Positions 51,751 through 61,638 are shown, numbered from the stretch's first letter. The stretch is DNA of 64,000 nucleotides from CAVPOO01 sp963707015 (GCA_963707015.1 CAVPOO010000001.1:62001-126000); one strand, 5' to 3'. The notes: generated by a model not told the origin, from the letters alone. Numbers and translations are program-made.

Positions 51751-53223
51751 TCACATCTCACCGGCGACGACCATTGCCCGATCCATAGCATGTTCCCAAC
51801 GGCGGAAACGATCGCGCAGCTTGCCGCCATTATCCGGAGTGAACGACTGTACGTCCTTAAGTGCCCACGTATCCTGACCGCTGCTCAACAGCCATGCAAG
51901 ACCGCGGGCCGTAGCCTCATATTGCGCCGGGCGCATTACCCGAACACCATTCAGATCTGCAAGCCGTTCGCAAAGACCGTCCAATGCTGCGAGACCACCA
52001 GTAACCATAATACTGTGTATGCGAGGCTCGAGCACTGCCATGCGCTTCAGATTGACCGTGATGAGAAACACGATACTCTCGATGATTGCCACAGCTCTAT
52101 CCTGCACACTTTTGCCTCCAATGAAGCGACTGTTAAAATTGCCGATCCACCAGGGAGAACCCACACCTGCTATGCCATTCAGAAACAAAGGTGGATCTAC
52201 AGCATCGGCGAGCCATTCATCCAGATTCACGAACAAGTCCGGCTCTGGCTCGGTGGCTTGCAGCCAGTCAAGCGCAGACCCCGCGCCGTTTACCGTTCCC
52301 TCCAGGGTATAGGTGGTATTGATCGCAGTGTGCAGTGCAATTCCGCTCAGCAAACCCGGGACGTGAACGACGCGATCACCCGTTGCACGTTGCACAAAGG
52401 CGCCAGTACCGATGTTGACAAATGCAGTCGCGGGGTCCGGTGGGCCTGCCACATACAACGCTGCAGCCTGGTCGCCTGTCATGCAGTGAAATTTCACGGG
52501 TGTGTTACCCACTTTTACTGTGCCGAATGTGTGATCGCTTTGAACGCACCGCGGTAATAATCGCCGCGGTATACCAAAGATGTCCAGTAACTGCGTATCC
52601 CAGTCCTTGCGCTGGAGACTCCAGAGCAGGGTACGCGCGGCATTGGCTGGATCGATGAGATAAGGCCTAGAATCCAGAAGCCGCCATGCGAGAAAGCTCG
52701 CCAGTGGCCCACACGCCAGCCGTCCCTCCTGCAGGGCCTGCTTCGCTGCCGCCGAGTGGTCGAGACACCAGCGGAGTTTACCAGCGCCGTAATGCGCACT
52801 GAGGTACAGCCCCGTGATTTCATGGACTTTATCGGACCATCGCGCGAATTGCCTGATCCAGGACTCTGCACGGCGATCTTGCCAACTGATCGCCGATGTC
52901 AGTGCTTCACCGCTCTCACGATCCCAGCACACTACATTCGAGCGTTGTGTCGCCAGTCCGGCCGCATACAAGCGGGAGACATCCGGACCAAGCAGGCGTG
53001 CCGTGTCGGCCAGCACCTTAGCGAGCGATGCAGTCAGTTCTTCCGCATCCTGCTCCACCCATCCAGGACGTGGTACACTGTCACTAACCTTTACCCGCGT
53101 CCGGGCCACCAGCTCGCCAGTAACGTCGAACACAACGGCCCGAGTGGAGTGACCACCCTGATCCAAAGCCAGAAACAAGGGGGCTTTACTCCGATTCGGT
53201 TTTTTTTCCACTTCCAACACCAT
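51751..53223 (-). CDS. FGGY-family carbohydrate kinase, glycerol-kinase-like
   Basis: The product is about 490 residues, from the ATG at 53223 (a TTG at 53232 is less likely given the spacing of AGGCGA). It has FGGY kinase landmarks: FLALDQGGHSTRAVVFD, GLATQRSNVVCWDRESGEAL, SAISWQDRRA, MTGDQAAAL, NIGTGAFVQ and IMVTGGLAALDGL. The sequence is divergent from E. coli GlpK. The operon with UgpQ- and GlpD-like genes favours glycerol as substrate. No glpF or regulator is adjacent. It is divergent from folE with a gap of about 49 bases. Confidence 0.75.
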   Translation of the reverse strand: MVLEVEKKPNRSKAPLFLALDQGGHSTRAVVFDVTGELVARTRVKVSDSVPRPGWVEQDAEELTASLAKVLADTARLLGPDVSRLYAAGLATQRSNVVCWDRESGEALTSAISWQDRRAESWIRQFARWSDKVHEITGLYLSAHYGAGKLRWCLDHSAAAKQALQEGRLACGPLASFLAWRLLDSRPYLIDPANAARTLLWSLQRKDWDTQLLDIFGIPRRLLPRCVQSDHTFGTVKVGNTPVKFHCMTGDQAAALYVAGPPDPATAFVNIGTGAFVQRATGDRVVHVPGLLSGIALHTAINTTYTLEGTVNGAGSALDWLQATEPEPDLFVNLDEWLADAVDPPLFLNGIAGVGSPWWIGNFNSRFIGGKSVQDRAVAIIESIVFLITVNLKRMAVLEPRIHSIMVTGGLAALDGLCERLADLNGVRVMRPAQYEATARGLAWLLSSGQDTWALKDVQSFTPDNGGKLRDRFRRWEHAMDRAMVVAGEM

Positions 53224-53272
53224 TCTGCTCAATCGCCTAAAATGCTACCGACTGACTGGGAACTTGCATATC

Positions 53273-53899
53273 ATGACCAAGCACATCGACCAGCGTTCAT
53301 CGCCTTCGACTTTCGATGACTATGATACGGAGGGAGAAGAAGTCTACGATCGTGAGTTCGAACAACTGGTTCGCCGGATGCTGGAACGTATGGGCGAACA
53401 GCCAGAACGCGAAGGGCTTCAACGCACGCCTTTCCGCGTCGCCAAGGCAATGGATTTTCTTACCAGCGGCTATAAGATGACGGTGCAGGATGTCGTGCGG
53501 AATGCGATCTTCGAAGAATCTTGCGAAGAAATGGTGGTCGTCAAAGATATCGAGTTCTATTCCCTTTGCGAACATCACATGCTGCCTTTCTTCGGTAAGG
53601 CGCACGTCGCGTATCTGCCGAACAATAGACTCATCGGATTAAGCAAAATCGCCCGGATCGTCGACGTATTCGCGCGTCGACTTCAGGTTCAGGAACGGCT
53701 TACCAATCAGGTCGCTGATGCAATGATAGAGATTCTCAAGCCACATGGCGTCGGTGTTGTCATCGAAGCCAGCCACTTCTGCATGATGATGCGGGGCGTC
53801 GAGAAACAAAGCAGTTTGACCGTAACTAGCGCCATGCGCGGCACATTAAAAGACAATGGCCGTTCCCGATCAGAACTTCTGGGACTGATCCGTGGCTGA
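53273..53899 (+). CDS. folE: GTP cyclohydrolase I
   Basis: The product is 208 residues from the ATG at 53273. Motifs: MGEQPEREGLQRTPFRVAKA, EFYSLCEHHMLPFFGKAHVA (zinc Cys and His), GLSKIARIVDVFARRLQVQE and ASHFCMMMRGVEKQSSLTVT (second zinc Cys). It catalyses GTP to dihydroneopterin triphosphate, the first step of tetrahydrofolate synthesis. Length and motifs are standard for a type IA enzyme. No other folate genes are adjacent. Confidence 0.95.
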   Translation: MTKHIDQRSSPSTFDDYDTEGEEVYDREFEQLVRRMLERMGEQPEREGLQRTPFRVAKAMDFLTSGYKMTVQDVVRNAIFEESCEEMVVVKDIEFYSLCEHHMLPFFGKAHVAYLPNNRLIGLSKIARIVDVFARRLQVQERLTNQVADAMIEILKPHGVGVVIEASHFCMMMRGVEKQSSLTVTSAMRGTLKDNGRSRSELLGLIRG

Positions 53900-53980
53900 A
53901 TAGCCGTGCAGCCAGATCACCGGCAAAATGCTTCAGCAGCCTTCTCATGGTGAAACCTGCCAGGGCGACGGCTAGCATAA

Positions 53981-54283
53981 TCAGCTGGCTCCGGATACCT
54001 CCTCGCCCAACCATTTTTCCAGGGCCTTGATAATGTTTTTTGCCTGGTCACGGCTGGAAATGTTGAACTTCGATTTCTGCTGGTACTCGCCGTTCCGCTT
54101 CTGATACCGTCGTATAGTGAAACGATCCTGACTGTATTCGCCCTTCTGACGGTCCCAGTCCTGATAACGGTAGATAATCGTCGACCACGCCCCCTTGGAA
54201 AGGACGACCTTGTCCAGTTCCTTAACGACGAGAATGCCGTCGTCTTCCCAGTTAACCGTCAGATCATTAATCTCTCTCGCCAT
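53981..54283 (-). CDS. Small conserved hypothetical protein
   Basis: The product is 100 residues, from the ATG at 54283 behind AGGAG. An earlier frame at 54313 is not needed. It reads WEDDGILVVKELDKVVLSKG, WSTIIYRYQDWDRQKGEYSQ, FNISSRDQAKNIIKALEKWL. The charged, tryptophan-containing beta-rich pattern with a terminal helix recurs in proteobacterial proteins of unknown function. Intact. Confidence 0.7.
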   Translation of the reverse strand: MAREINDLTVNWEDDGILVVKELDKVVLSKGAWSTIIYRYQDWDRQKGEYSQDRFTIRRYQKRNGEYQQKSKFNISSRDQAKNIIKALEKWLGEEVSGAS

Positions 54284-54650
54284 GTGGACTCCTGTCTGAA
54301 TTTCATTCAACACTGCGCCGGACTTCCTCCCAGATCGTCAAGCAGTTCCGCCCATCCTCTTAAAGAACTGCATTTCCCGGACCGATATTACTCGAGCGCC
54401 ACGAAAGTCGCTGGGGAGCGTTTACACCGCCAAACTGTGCAGCACCTGGCATTCGACCTGTGAACTGGCACAACCCTTTGAACAACAACCGTCTTAAGCT
54501 GAGGCAAAGGGACCGATAACTGATAAGGCAACCAGGAAATCGCGCCAGGCACTCAAGCAGTCAGCTTGGACATCGTGGCCGACATCATACTGCACCTTGC
54601 CAACAGCGAGGTAATGGGGATCGGGGTACGACTACAGTCGTCGAGAGAAC
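54284..54650. other. Intergenic region
   Basis: No gene, repeat or terminator stands out. It lies between divergent genes at 54283 and 54651 and so probably holds both promoters. Confidence 0.4.
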
Positions 54651-55721
54651 ATGGTTTCGAAACAATCCAATCACGGCTTACGGGTCATCAGTTCGAGTTC
54701 CGCGGATACGGACTCCGACCCGAAAGGCGACACACTTGCGCAGACCCCTTTTGGCGGCCAGGCCCGCCTAAATGAGTTGGAACGGCTGGTAAAAACCGCA
54801 CGTAGAGTGCGTAAATATGCAGAGCAGGACGTAGCCGAGTCACGCACCTCAAGGGAAGTTGCCGAACAACGTATCGCAACCTGCGAACGCACTCTTCGAA
54901 AGGCGGAGGACGAGATGGCAAGGATTCGTTCGGAACTGTATCGAGCCCAACAGCAAGCTGGAGCAGAAGCGCGTAACTATCAATCCGCCGAGGAGTTCGA
55001 ACTGGCTATACTCCTCGGTAAGGCGGCACGAGCCGAAGAGCCATCGGACGAGGACATCGCCGCACTAGAACTCACTCCCGTCCCGAAAGCTGACAAGAGA
55101 AAAACCACCCGACGGGCCGAACCTGCTCCGTTTCGAGGCATTTCTCGCGAGCAACACAAGACCATCGATGGATCGGGACGTCGGCTAGGATTCGCCCTGC
55201 TAGTGACGATTGGCGCTGCTGTCGGCGCAACGTTGACGTATCTCGCTCTGACAACTCCATCAATCAAGGAAGATGTGAAATCGATCGCGACTGATCCGGT
55301 CCGTCTGACTGACGAACCGACAGCAGGTGAAGTCACTCAGCGCGAACTTCCGTCTGCGCCCGCTGTACCTGAAGCGCCCACAGCCGCCATTCGGGCCGTG
55401 GAACCAGAGCAACAGCTAACTGACAACACGACAAAGCCAACCTCAGAATCTGGACCCGAGAGTTCCATAGTCAGGCGCAACACTGATCCCTTTGAGGTCC
55501 GCGCCAAGGACGCGCAACTTACGAAAGTATTAAAGGATGCGGAGCGAGACTTTGAGAGTGCGCAGAACGATCGGCTGTTGGCTCCGGACGCAAAGTCGCA
55601 AACAGCGGAACCATCTGCCAACCCGACACTGCGCTCGGATGACAGCGCCATCACGGCGAAAATTCCCTCGGCTCATCAACCACGCCTGGAAGTACCAAAG
55701 TCTCGAGCCCTTATACCCTAA
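54651..55721 (+). CDS. Single-pass membrane protein with coiled coil
   Basis: The product is 356 residues. Residues about 40-120 form a charged helical, coiled-coil-like stretch (LNELERLVKTARRVRKYAEQ, TSREVAEQRIATCERTLRKA). A membrane helix near 180-202 (GFALLVTIGAAVGATLTYLA) separates a cytoplasmic N-terminus from a Pro/Thr/Ser-rich C-terminal part, probably periplasmic. No known domain. It could be a cell-envelope or secretion scaffold. That is only a guess from topology. Confidence 0.55.
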   Translation: MVSKQSNHGLRVISSSSADTDSDPKGDTLAQTPFGGQARLNELERLVKTARRVRKYAEQDVAESRTSREVAEQRIATCERTLRKAEDEMARIRSELYRAQQQAGAEARNYQSAEEFELAILLGKAARAEEPSDEDIAALELTPVPKADKRKTTRRAEPAPFRGISREQHKTIDGSGRRLGFALLVTIGAAVGATLTYLALTTPSIKEDVKSIATDPVRLTDEPTAGEVTQRELPSAPAVPEAPTAAIRAVEPEQQLTDNTTKPTSESGPESSIVRRNTDPFEVRAKDAQLTKVLKDAERDFESAQNDRLLAPDAKSQTAEPSANPTLRSDDSAITAKIPSAHQPRLEVPKSRALIP

Positions 55722-56048
55722 GAGCCACATGTTAAAACAGGCTACTACTCGGTCCGGCCATTGGATAACGAGTAGAGTTGCAGGTTGGCATAGGGATGTG
55801 CAGTGAACACAATAAAGCCAATTCCCCCATCGCTGTTTTCACCGCGGACAAGCGGATAGGCCTGGTGCAACACGCAATTCGGGGGGCGCAGCTGGGCGCC
55901 GCCAGGGTCAGAATCGTGGGGTTCACCAATCACCTATGATAAGCCCGAGTTTCCCATTTAGACTCGCAACGAGAACGGCGCTATTTGATTCAAAAGGCCG
56001 GTCTATGCCACACCACACAGCCGATTTCGCTTCGACCGGGGACTCGAA
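55722..56048. other. Intergenic region
   Basis: Nothing is recognised. The small frames on both strands overlap each other. It separates two convergent genes, and no clear terminator hairpin with T-run was found. Confidence 0.4.
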
Positions 56049-56381
56049 CTAGCCGGGCTTGATCAGGTCAGCTTCCTGACCTTCTGCGAGGGCCCGCAGT
56101 TCCCGTTCCAGCTCTGCTGCACGACGCGTTAACCGTCGAAGGCCGGCACTCACCTTTATGGCGTTGGTGACCAGACCGATCGCACATTTCAGCGTGTACT
56201 TATATTGCTCCTCGGTGGCCGTTACGTCTAAGCCGTCGAGTGATTTTTCCGCAACTCGGGTCAATTTTGGGACCCATGCTTCAGTCGGGTTTGTCATAGC
56301 ATCTGAACTCCTCGGAACGCCCACCTTGAACGAGGCAAGCGCATCAAGCACGCTCGCCATTGCTATCTTGCCCTCGTCCAT
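56049..56381 (-). CDS. Small helical hypothetical protein
   Basis: The product is 110 residues, mostly helical, with a C-terminal LRRLTRRAAELERELRALAE. The frame is clean and has chromosome-like codon use, but it has no recognised domain. An internal start at MTNPTEAW is also possible. Confidence 0.4.
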   Translation of the reverse strand: MDEGKIAMASVLDALASFKVGVPRSSDAMTNPTEAWVPKLTRVAEKSLDGLDVTATEEQYKYTLKCAIGLVTNAIKVSAGLRRLTRRAAELERELRALAEGQEADLIKPG

Positions 56382-56674
56382 ACGCGTATTGCTCAGACAA
56401 AGACATGGGTCTCGAATCTTCGCTGACGGCGCGCCGCGACACGAGTGGGCCGTACTGAAAGACTGGAGCGCGGTGCCAAAATAATATTCTCAACACTAGC
56501 GGCACACCGGATGCCCCAATAAGCACCGCCAGCAGGAAGTGCGCGATGTCTCACAAAATGTTTGCATGCTGCAGCGGACTGATGAGCTCGGAGCTTTCGC
56601 CCACTGTGGTAAGCCTTTTTGAAGGGATGCACTCGGTGTCGACAGTGAGTCCCCGAGAGGTGGGCGGGGTAGAA
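56382..56674. other. Intergenic region
   Basis: No supported gene. A plus-strand frame at 56546-56782 overlaps the DUF2914 gene and is not credible. Confidence 0.35.
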
Positions 56675-57223
56675 CTATTCTTGCACGGGCATAATCACCC
56701 CGTCGGCTGGTACTTGGTGCTCCGCTTGTTCAACCACAAGTGGGGAGGCACCGATGCCCCGGCTTCCGTCGGTCCCGCCTGACGCTCGATATTCAAAAAT
56801 CGCTGCCCGTAACGGCCACCCCGACTCATCGACGACGATAACTGTCCATTTACCGAGTTGGCCGGGATCGAGTGACTTAAGGGAAAATACCCGCCACCGC
56901 GGTCCATTCACTTCGAAGGCAACCTCGGCCATGACCTGCCCTTGGTATTCCCAACGGTGCGTAATGGTGCGTCCCTGTAACTCCCTGAGATCAGTGAAGA
57001 AAAACACCTGCCCATCAGTATCTGGCAGTATAGCAACCTGATCGACAGGCTCACGATTCTCGACTGCGGTGGTAAACATCGCCCGCTCCACCCAGCCATC
57101 GGGCTTTTCCAGTTGGAGTGGATCTTCCTCGGCAACCCCGCTACCGCTCGCGAGGGCCAGAAGGACGGTCAGTCCCCATGCCGACCATCCAACTGTTCGG
57201 TGTTTCTGCTGATTGAACGCCAT
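56675..57223 (-). CDS. DUF2914 domain exported protein
   Basis: The product is 182 residues with a signal peptide (GWSAWGLTVLLALASGSGVA) and one beta-rich domain matching DUF2914: ERAMFTTAVENREPVDQVAI, VFFFTDLRELQGRTITHRWE, VNGPRWRVFSLKSLDPGQLG, KWTVIVVDESG. These domains occur in periplasmic or regulatory proteins of unknown role. Complete. Confidence 0.75.
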   Translation of the reverse strand: MAFNQQKHRTVGWSAWGLTVLLALASGSGVAEEDPLQLEKPDGWVERAMFTTAVENREPVDQVAILPDTDGQVFFFTDLRELQGRTITHRWEYQGQVMAEVAFEVNGPRWRVFSLKSLDPGQLGKWTVIVVDESGWPLRAAIFEYRASGGTDGSRGIGASPLVVEQAEHQVPADGVIMPVQE

Positions 57224-57564
57224 CCTTGAACCTCACTGCATACGATTAAACCTTTGGAAATCTTCTCGTCTGTGCAATCAGCACGACCACGGATCGCAAT
57301 AACCGGTTTTCGTCTTGCCGATGCAGCCGGTGGCGGCCCGCTAGCAACTCGCAGTCAGTACCACCCATTTTCAGCGGCACGGTAGACCCATAACCTGAAT
57401 CGTCGTTCGTATCCTTCACCAGGCTCGCAAAACTGGCTGCTGCCCGCAATGTACACTACGGCGTAGACGCAGAAAACCCGTGCCATATGCCACGCCATAT
57501 CGGCTATTCTGCCATCACGGTATACTTGTCGTTGTCTGCAACACGTCAGTGGAGGAACTGAGGA
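57224..57564. other. Divergent intergenic region
   Basis: It separates the leftward DUF2914 gene from rightward trhO and should hold both promoters. A small minus frame (57246-57449) is not supported. GGAGG at 57551-57555 is the ribosome site for the TTG start of trhO. Confidence 0.4.
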
Positions 57565-58491
57565 TTGACTGCCAACCTGCCGAAAATCGTTGTGGCGACC
57601 CTGTACCGGTTCGCCCGGCTCCCCGATTATCGTGAGCTACGCACACGCCTGGCCGATCTTTGCCAACAACTGGATATCAAGGGAACGCTTCTACTGGCAC
57701 CAGAAGGCATTAACGGGACAGTGGCCGGAAGCCGCGGTGCGGTCGATGAATTTCGGTCAGTCTTGCTCGACGATCCCCGCTTCCAACAGACTGAATACAA
57801 GGAATCCTTTACCACTGAGATGCCTTTCTACCGCATGAAGGTCCGGCTGAAGAAAGAAATTGTCACGCTGGGCGAACCGGCTGCAGACCCGATTCGCCGG
57901 GTCGGAAGCTACGTCGCACCGGAAGACTGGAACACACTGATCAGCGATCCGGACATACTGGTGATAGATACCCGCAATGACTATGAAGTCAGAATGGGCA
58001 CGTTCCAGGGAGCCATCAACCCCGGCACCGATTCATTTCGCAAGTTTCCCGCGTTTCTTCGCCAAAGCTTGTCACCTGAGCGCCACCGGAAAATCGCAAT
58101 GTTCTGCACAGGTGGGATCCGTTGCGAAAAGGCGAGCTCGCTGTTGCTCGCTGAAGGCTTCGAGGAAGTCTACCACCTGAAAGGCGGCATCCTTAAATAT
58201 CTGGAGATCGTTCCGGAATACAAAAGCCTGTGGAATGGTGAGTGTTTTGTCTTCGACCAGCGTGTTTCCGTCACACATGGTCTGCGGCTAGGCGGCTACG
58301 AACTGTGTTATGGTTGCCGGCATCCATTGTCGCCGGCAGACAAATCGTCTCCGCACTACGAAACCGGTGTTTCCTGCGGTCACTGTCATGGCACCCTGGC
58401 AGCCGGCAAACGCGCCGGTGCACGCGAACGTCACCGTCAGGTAACTCTCGCGAAAGCAAAGAACCTGCGGCATCTTGGGCCACAGCAGTGA
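57565..58491 (+). CDS. trhO: tRNA uridine(34) hydroxylase, rhodanese family
   Basis: The product is 308 residues from a TTG with GGAGG 9 bases upstream. Next in order: an N-terminal acylphosphatase-like part (LLLAPEGINGTVAGSRGAVD), a linker with KVRLKKEIVTLGEP, and a rhodanese domain with VIDTRNDYEVRMGTFQGAINP and the active-site loop MFCTGGIRCEKASS. It ends with the C-terminal zinc-like cluster (CYGCRHPLS, CGHCHG). It hydroxylates U34 of tRNA to ho5U using O2 or an alternative oxygen source. It is followed closely by xthA, possibly in one operon. Confidence 0.9.
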   Translation: MTANLPKIVVATLYRFARLPDYRELRTRLADLCQQLDIKGTLLLAPEGINGTVAGSRGAVDEFRSVLLDDPRFQQTEYKESFTTEMPFYRMKVRLKKEIVTLGEPAADPIRRVGSYVAPEDWNTLISDPDILVIDTRNDYEVRMGTFQGAINPGTDSFRKFPAFLRQSLSPERHRKIAMFCTGGIRCEKASSLLLAEGFEEVYHLKGGILKYLEIVPEYKSLWNGECFVFDQRVSVTHGLRLGGYELCYGCRHPLSPADKSSPHYETGVSCGHCHGTLAAGKRAGARERHRQVTLAKAKNLRHLGPQQ

Positions 58492-58542
58492 GCCATGGGC
58501 AAGGCCCTTGGCGCGGTGCCAAAGACGGACGACAATTCAGAT

Positions 58543-59358
58543 ATGAAGATTGTATCGTTTAACACAAATGGTATCCGGGCACGTCAACACCAACTCGACG
58601 CACTGACCGAGCAACATCACCCCGACATTATCGGTATTCAGGAGACCAAGGTTTCCGACGAGCTGTTTCCCCGGGAATCTATCGAACAACTTGGATACAA
58701 AACATGTTTCCATGGTCAAAAGGGCCACTATGGCGTCGCGCTGCTTTCCCGCGAGATGCCGGCAAAGGTCACGAAAGGCTACCCCTTCGACGGTGAGGAG
58801 AACCAACGCCGCATTATCACAGGCGAGTATGCCCTGTCAGGCGGGGATAGTCTGACCGTCATCAATGGCTACTTTCCACAGGGAGAAAACCGTAAGCATG
58901 AAGTGAAGTTTCCCGCCAAACGCAGGTTCTATGAAGACCTGTTGACATATTTGCGAGGCAGCTTCTCGCCCCACTCCAATCTGATCGTCATGGGCGATTT
59001 CAATGTTGCTCCCCTTGATCTCGATATAGGTATCGGGCCAGATAATGCAAAGCGCTGGTTGCAGAGCGGCAAGTGCAGTTTTCTGCCAGAGGAACGTGAG
59101 TGGCTGAGCCGGCTCGTCGACTGGGGGCTTTACGACACCTTCCGGCAACTTCAGCCTGAGGTCAATGACCGCTTCAGCTGGTTCGATTACCGCAGTCGCG
59201 GATTCGAGCGCGATCCCAAACGCGGTCTGCGTATCGACATGTTACTGGCAACCAGGCCTCTCGTTGAACGCTGCAGCGAGGCGGGCATCGATTACAGCAT
59301 TCGCGCCATGCCGAAACCGTCTGATCATTGCCCCGTCTGGGCCAAGTTCGATCTATGA
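58543..59358 (+). CDS. xthA: Exodeoxyribonuclease III
   Basis: The product is 271 residues from the ATG at 58543 (MKIVSFNTNGIRARQHQLDA). A frame to 58495 adds residues not found in the family. Motifs: IIGIQETKVSDELFP, YGVALLSREMP, VINGYFPQGENR, LIVMGDFNVAPLDLDIG, FSWFDYRSRGF, GLRIDMLLA and KPSDHCPVWAKFDL. It repairs abasic sites and has 3'-5' exonuclease activity. Its stop overlaps the next ATG (ATGA at 59355). Confidence 0.9.
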   Translation: MKIVSFNTNGIRARQHQLDALTEQHHPDIIGIQETKVSDELFPRESIEQLGYKTCFHGQKGHYGVALLSREMPAKVTKGYPFDGEENQRRIITGEYALSGGDSLTVINGYFPQGENRKHEVKFPAKRRFYEDLLTYLRGSFSPHSNLIVMGDFNVAPLDLDIGIGPDNAKRWLQSGKCSFLPEEREWLSRLVDWGLYDTFRQLQPEVNDRFSWFDYRSRGFERDPKRGLRIDMLLATRPLVERCSEAGIDYSIRAMPKPSDHCPVWAKFDL

Positions 59359-60581
59359 CGCCTTCGCAGCATCCGGCCATGGGCATCAGCCAAACCGGCG
59401 AGCCGTTGCTTCATGTCGACCTGGGTCCCTGCGAGATTACCCTGTTGGGTACCGCCCATGTTTCGCGTTCCAGCGCCGACGCAGTACGCGAACTGCTTGC
59501 GACCGGCAAGTTTGATGCGGTCGCCGTGGAACTTTGCCCCGGTCGACACAGGGCACTGGTTGACCCCGACAGTCTCGAACGCATGAATCTGTTCGAGGCG
59601 CTCCGTACAGGACGCGCGCCCATGATCGTGGCCAATCTGGCCCTCGGGGCGTTTCAGCAACGCCTGGCAGAGCAGTTCGGCATACAGCCCGGCGCCGAGA
59701 TGCGCGCAGCCATTGAGACAGCACGGGATATGGGCAAACCGGTTGTACTTATCGACCGTGACATTGGTGTAACTCTGAAACGGGTTTACCACAATGTTTC
59801 CTGGTGGAGACGCCTGTACCTGATTGCCGGCCTCCTGGGCAGCCTCCTGTCACGCGAAGAGATCCGCGAAGAGGACATTGAACGCCTGAAGGAAGGTGAT
59901 ATCCTGGAATCTGCCTTCGCACAGTTTGCAGCCGAAGCGCGTGAACTCTATGAGCCACTGATTGATGAGCGTGATCGTTATATGGCTGCACGCATTCAGG
60001 CAGCCTGTAATCGTGAGCGCCACCCGCATCTGCTTGCAGTAGTTGGAGCCGGCCACCTGCAGGGTATCAGCCACTATCTGAACCAGCAACCGCCTCTCGG
60101 TAACGACACCATAGAGGAGCTCGATACGATACCGCCAGCGAGTCGCTGGCCGCGTGTCATCCCGTGGTTCATCGTCGCCCTCATCGCAACGGGCTTTGTA
60201 CTGGGTTTTCGACGCAGTCCGACGCTTGGCTGGGAACTGGTTAGCGACTGGGTAGTAATCAACGGCGGGCTTGCGGCCATAGGCGCACTTCTGGCGACAG
60301 CGCATCCCCTGACGATCCTCGGTGCCTTTGTCGCAGCGCCACTGACCTCGCTTAATCCAATGATCGGAGCCGGCATGGTGACCGCCGCACTAGAGCTATT
60401 CCTGCGCAAACCCAATGTGGGCGACTTCGGCCGTCTGCGCAAGGATACCATCGCGCTGCGCGGCTGGTGGCGAAACGGAGTGGCGCGGATCCTCCTGGTG
60501 TTTCTTTTCAGCACACTGGGCTCGGCTGTTGGCACCTATCTCGCTGGCTTCAGGATCGCTGACCGCTTAATTGGAAGTTGA
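59355..60581 (+). CDS. TraB/PrgY-family membrane protein
   Basis: The product is 408 residues from the ATG overlapping the xthA stop. The N-terminal two thirds form the TraB domain: ITLLGTAHVSRSSADAVREL, VAVELCPGRHRALVD, ETARDMGKPVVLIDRDIGVT, LLAVVGAGHLQGISHYL, with the GTAH, E and GxGH motifs of this putative metalloprotease-like fold. The C-terminal third has four membrane helices (IPWFIVALIATGFVLGF, VINGGLAAIGALLATAHPL, FVAAPLTSLNPMIGAGMVT, ILLVFLFSTLGSAVGTYLAG). PrgY family members affect pheromone signalling in enterococci. The proteobacterial role is unknown. Confidence 0.85.
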   Translation: MTPSQHPAMGISQTGEPLLHVDLGPCEITLLGTAHVSRSSADAVRELLATGKFDAVAVELCPGRHRALVDPDSLERMNLFEALRTGRAPMIVANLALGAFQQRLAEQFGIQPGAEMRAAIETARDMGKPVVLIDRDIGVTLKRVYHNVSWWRRLYLIAGLLGSLLSREEIREEDIERLKEGDILESAFAQFAAEARELYEPLIDERDRYMAARIQAACNRERHPHLLAVVGAGHLQGISHYLNQQPPLGNDTIEELDTIPPASRWPRVIPWFIVALIATGFVLGFRRSPTLGWELVSDWVVINGGLAAIGALLATAHPLTILGAFVAAPLTSLNPMIGAGMVTAALELFLRKPNVGDFGRLRKDTIALRGWWRNGVARILLVFLFSTLGSAVGTYLAGFRIADRLIGS

Positions 60582-60589
60582 ATCGGCCA

Positions 60590-61072
60590 TCAACGCGCCT
60601 GTTTCAGATTAAACTCTCCGGCGTATTCAAATGGCAGCATCCCCACCCGGTTGGACAGTTTGACATCACCGTTCAAACGATACTTGAAAACGCCATGCCC
60701 TTCGCCAGCCGGCGACTCCCGCGTACTTAAGCTATCCAGCACACTGCCCAGATCGCTGACCATACCCACGGTTACCAAGGCTTCACCGAAACGGGAAATC
60801 GTCACGGCCACAGGACTGACTCCGCGGGCAAAACGACGGTCATTGATGTAGAGTTCATAGCTCATTCCGACGATTGGCAGTTCAAAGTCGTTGGGATTCT
60901 GGATCCTCATCTGTACCTGGTAGCGCTGTTCGAACAAGGTAACATCAGTTACTTCCACACCAGCGATGGTGATGTAGGGAGCCTGCACGCGGGTATTGAG
61001 GCTGGCACAAGCGGTCACCCACAGGACGACGGCGACAGGAAATAAGCTTCGTAGCGGCATCGGACAGACCAT
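60590..61072 (-). CDS. LEA14-like (LEA type 2) lipoprotein
   Basis: The product is 160 residues, or 156 from a second Met at 61060. A lipoprotein signal ends in WVTAC, followed by a WHy/LEA2-type beta domain: VTLFEQRYQVQMRIQNPNDF, LPIVGMSYELYINDRRFARG, and VFKYRLNGDVKLSN. It is exported and lipid-anchored. The domain is linked with stress-related proteins in plants, but its role in bacteria is not established. It converges on the TraB gene with only 8 bases between. Confidence 0.8.
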   Translation of the reverse strand: MVCPMPLRSLFPVAVVLWVTACASLNTRVQAPYITIAGVEVTDVTLFEQRYQVQMRIQNPNDFELPIVGMSYELYINDRRFARGVSPVAVTISRFGEALVTVGMVSDLGSVLDSLSTRESPAGEGHGVFKYRLNGDVKLSNRVGMLPFEYAGEFNLKQAR

Positions 61073-61435
61073 CCGTTTTACGGGTCAAAGTTCAAAGGTA
61101 GCACAGCGCCGTCCATATATCTCGATGCCGCATACCGGCTCATATCCGCCTGGAATCGGCGCGCTTGCTGATGCCCGCGGGAAATATGCCGCCTTAGCGG
61201 TAACGGGCAACCGCACAGATCTGGCAGAGCCCTTGTCACGCGTACAGACCCCGATGGTAGCAATCTGCGGGAACTAATATGCCTGCAGAACAACCTGTCT
61301 TCGAACCAGGTACCTATTTGAGAATTATCTGTTGGTCGCCTCGGTGGCAGCATGTGTACAATGCCTTGCCGAGACTTGTGAGGGATGTCGCGAGGCTTAA
61401 CGTACAGGCGGTTCCATAACTCGGAGGCAATAGCA
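61073..61435. other. Divergent intergenic region
   Basis: It lies between the leftward LEA14-like gene and the rightward DUF2892 gene. No gene or distinct structure was found apart from GGAGG just before 61436. Confidence 0.4.
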
Positions 61436-61630
61436 ATGAACACGAACGTTGGAAGTATCGACCGCGCTCTGCGCATTATTCTGGGCCTGGGTCTGATCAG
61501 TCTGGTCTTTGTCGGACCGCAGACCCCGTGGGGCTGGATCGGCATAGCCCCTTTCGCGACCGCCTTGCTTGGCTGGTGCCCGGCGTACACATTGTTCGGC
61601 ATCAAGACCTGCAAGATCCGCTCGGTATAG
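61436..61630 (+). CDS. DUF2892 inner-membrane protein
   Basis: The product is 64 residues, starting MNTNVGSIDRALRIILGLGL, with two hydrophobic segments around a short turn (VFVGPQTPWGWIGIAPFATA) and CPAYTLFGIKTC. This is the classical DUF2892 (YgaP membrane-like) pattern with two Cys. A frame to 61385 is longer but ignores the GGAGG ribosome site. Such proteins often accompany sulfur metabolism genes. Followed by a strong hairpin. Confidence 0.8.
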   Translation: MNTNVGSIDRALRIILGLGLISLVFVGPQTPWGWIGIAPFATALLGWCPAYTLFGIKTCKIRSV

Positions 61631-61638
61631 AACAGGAT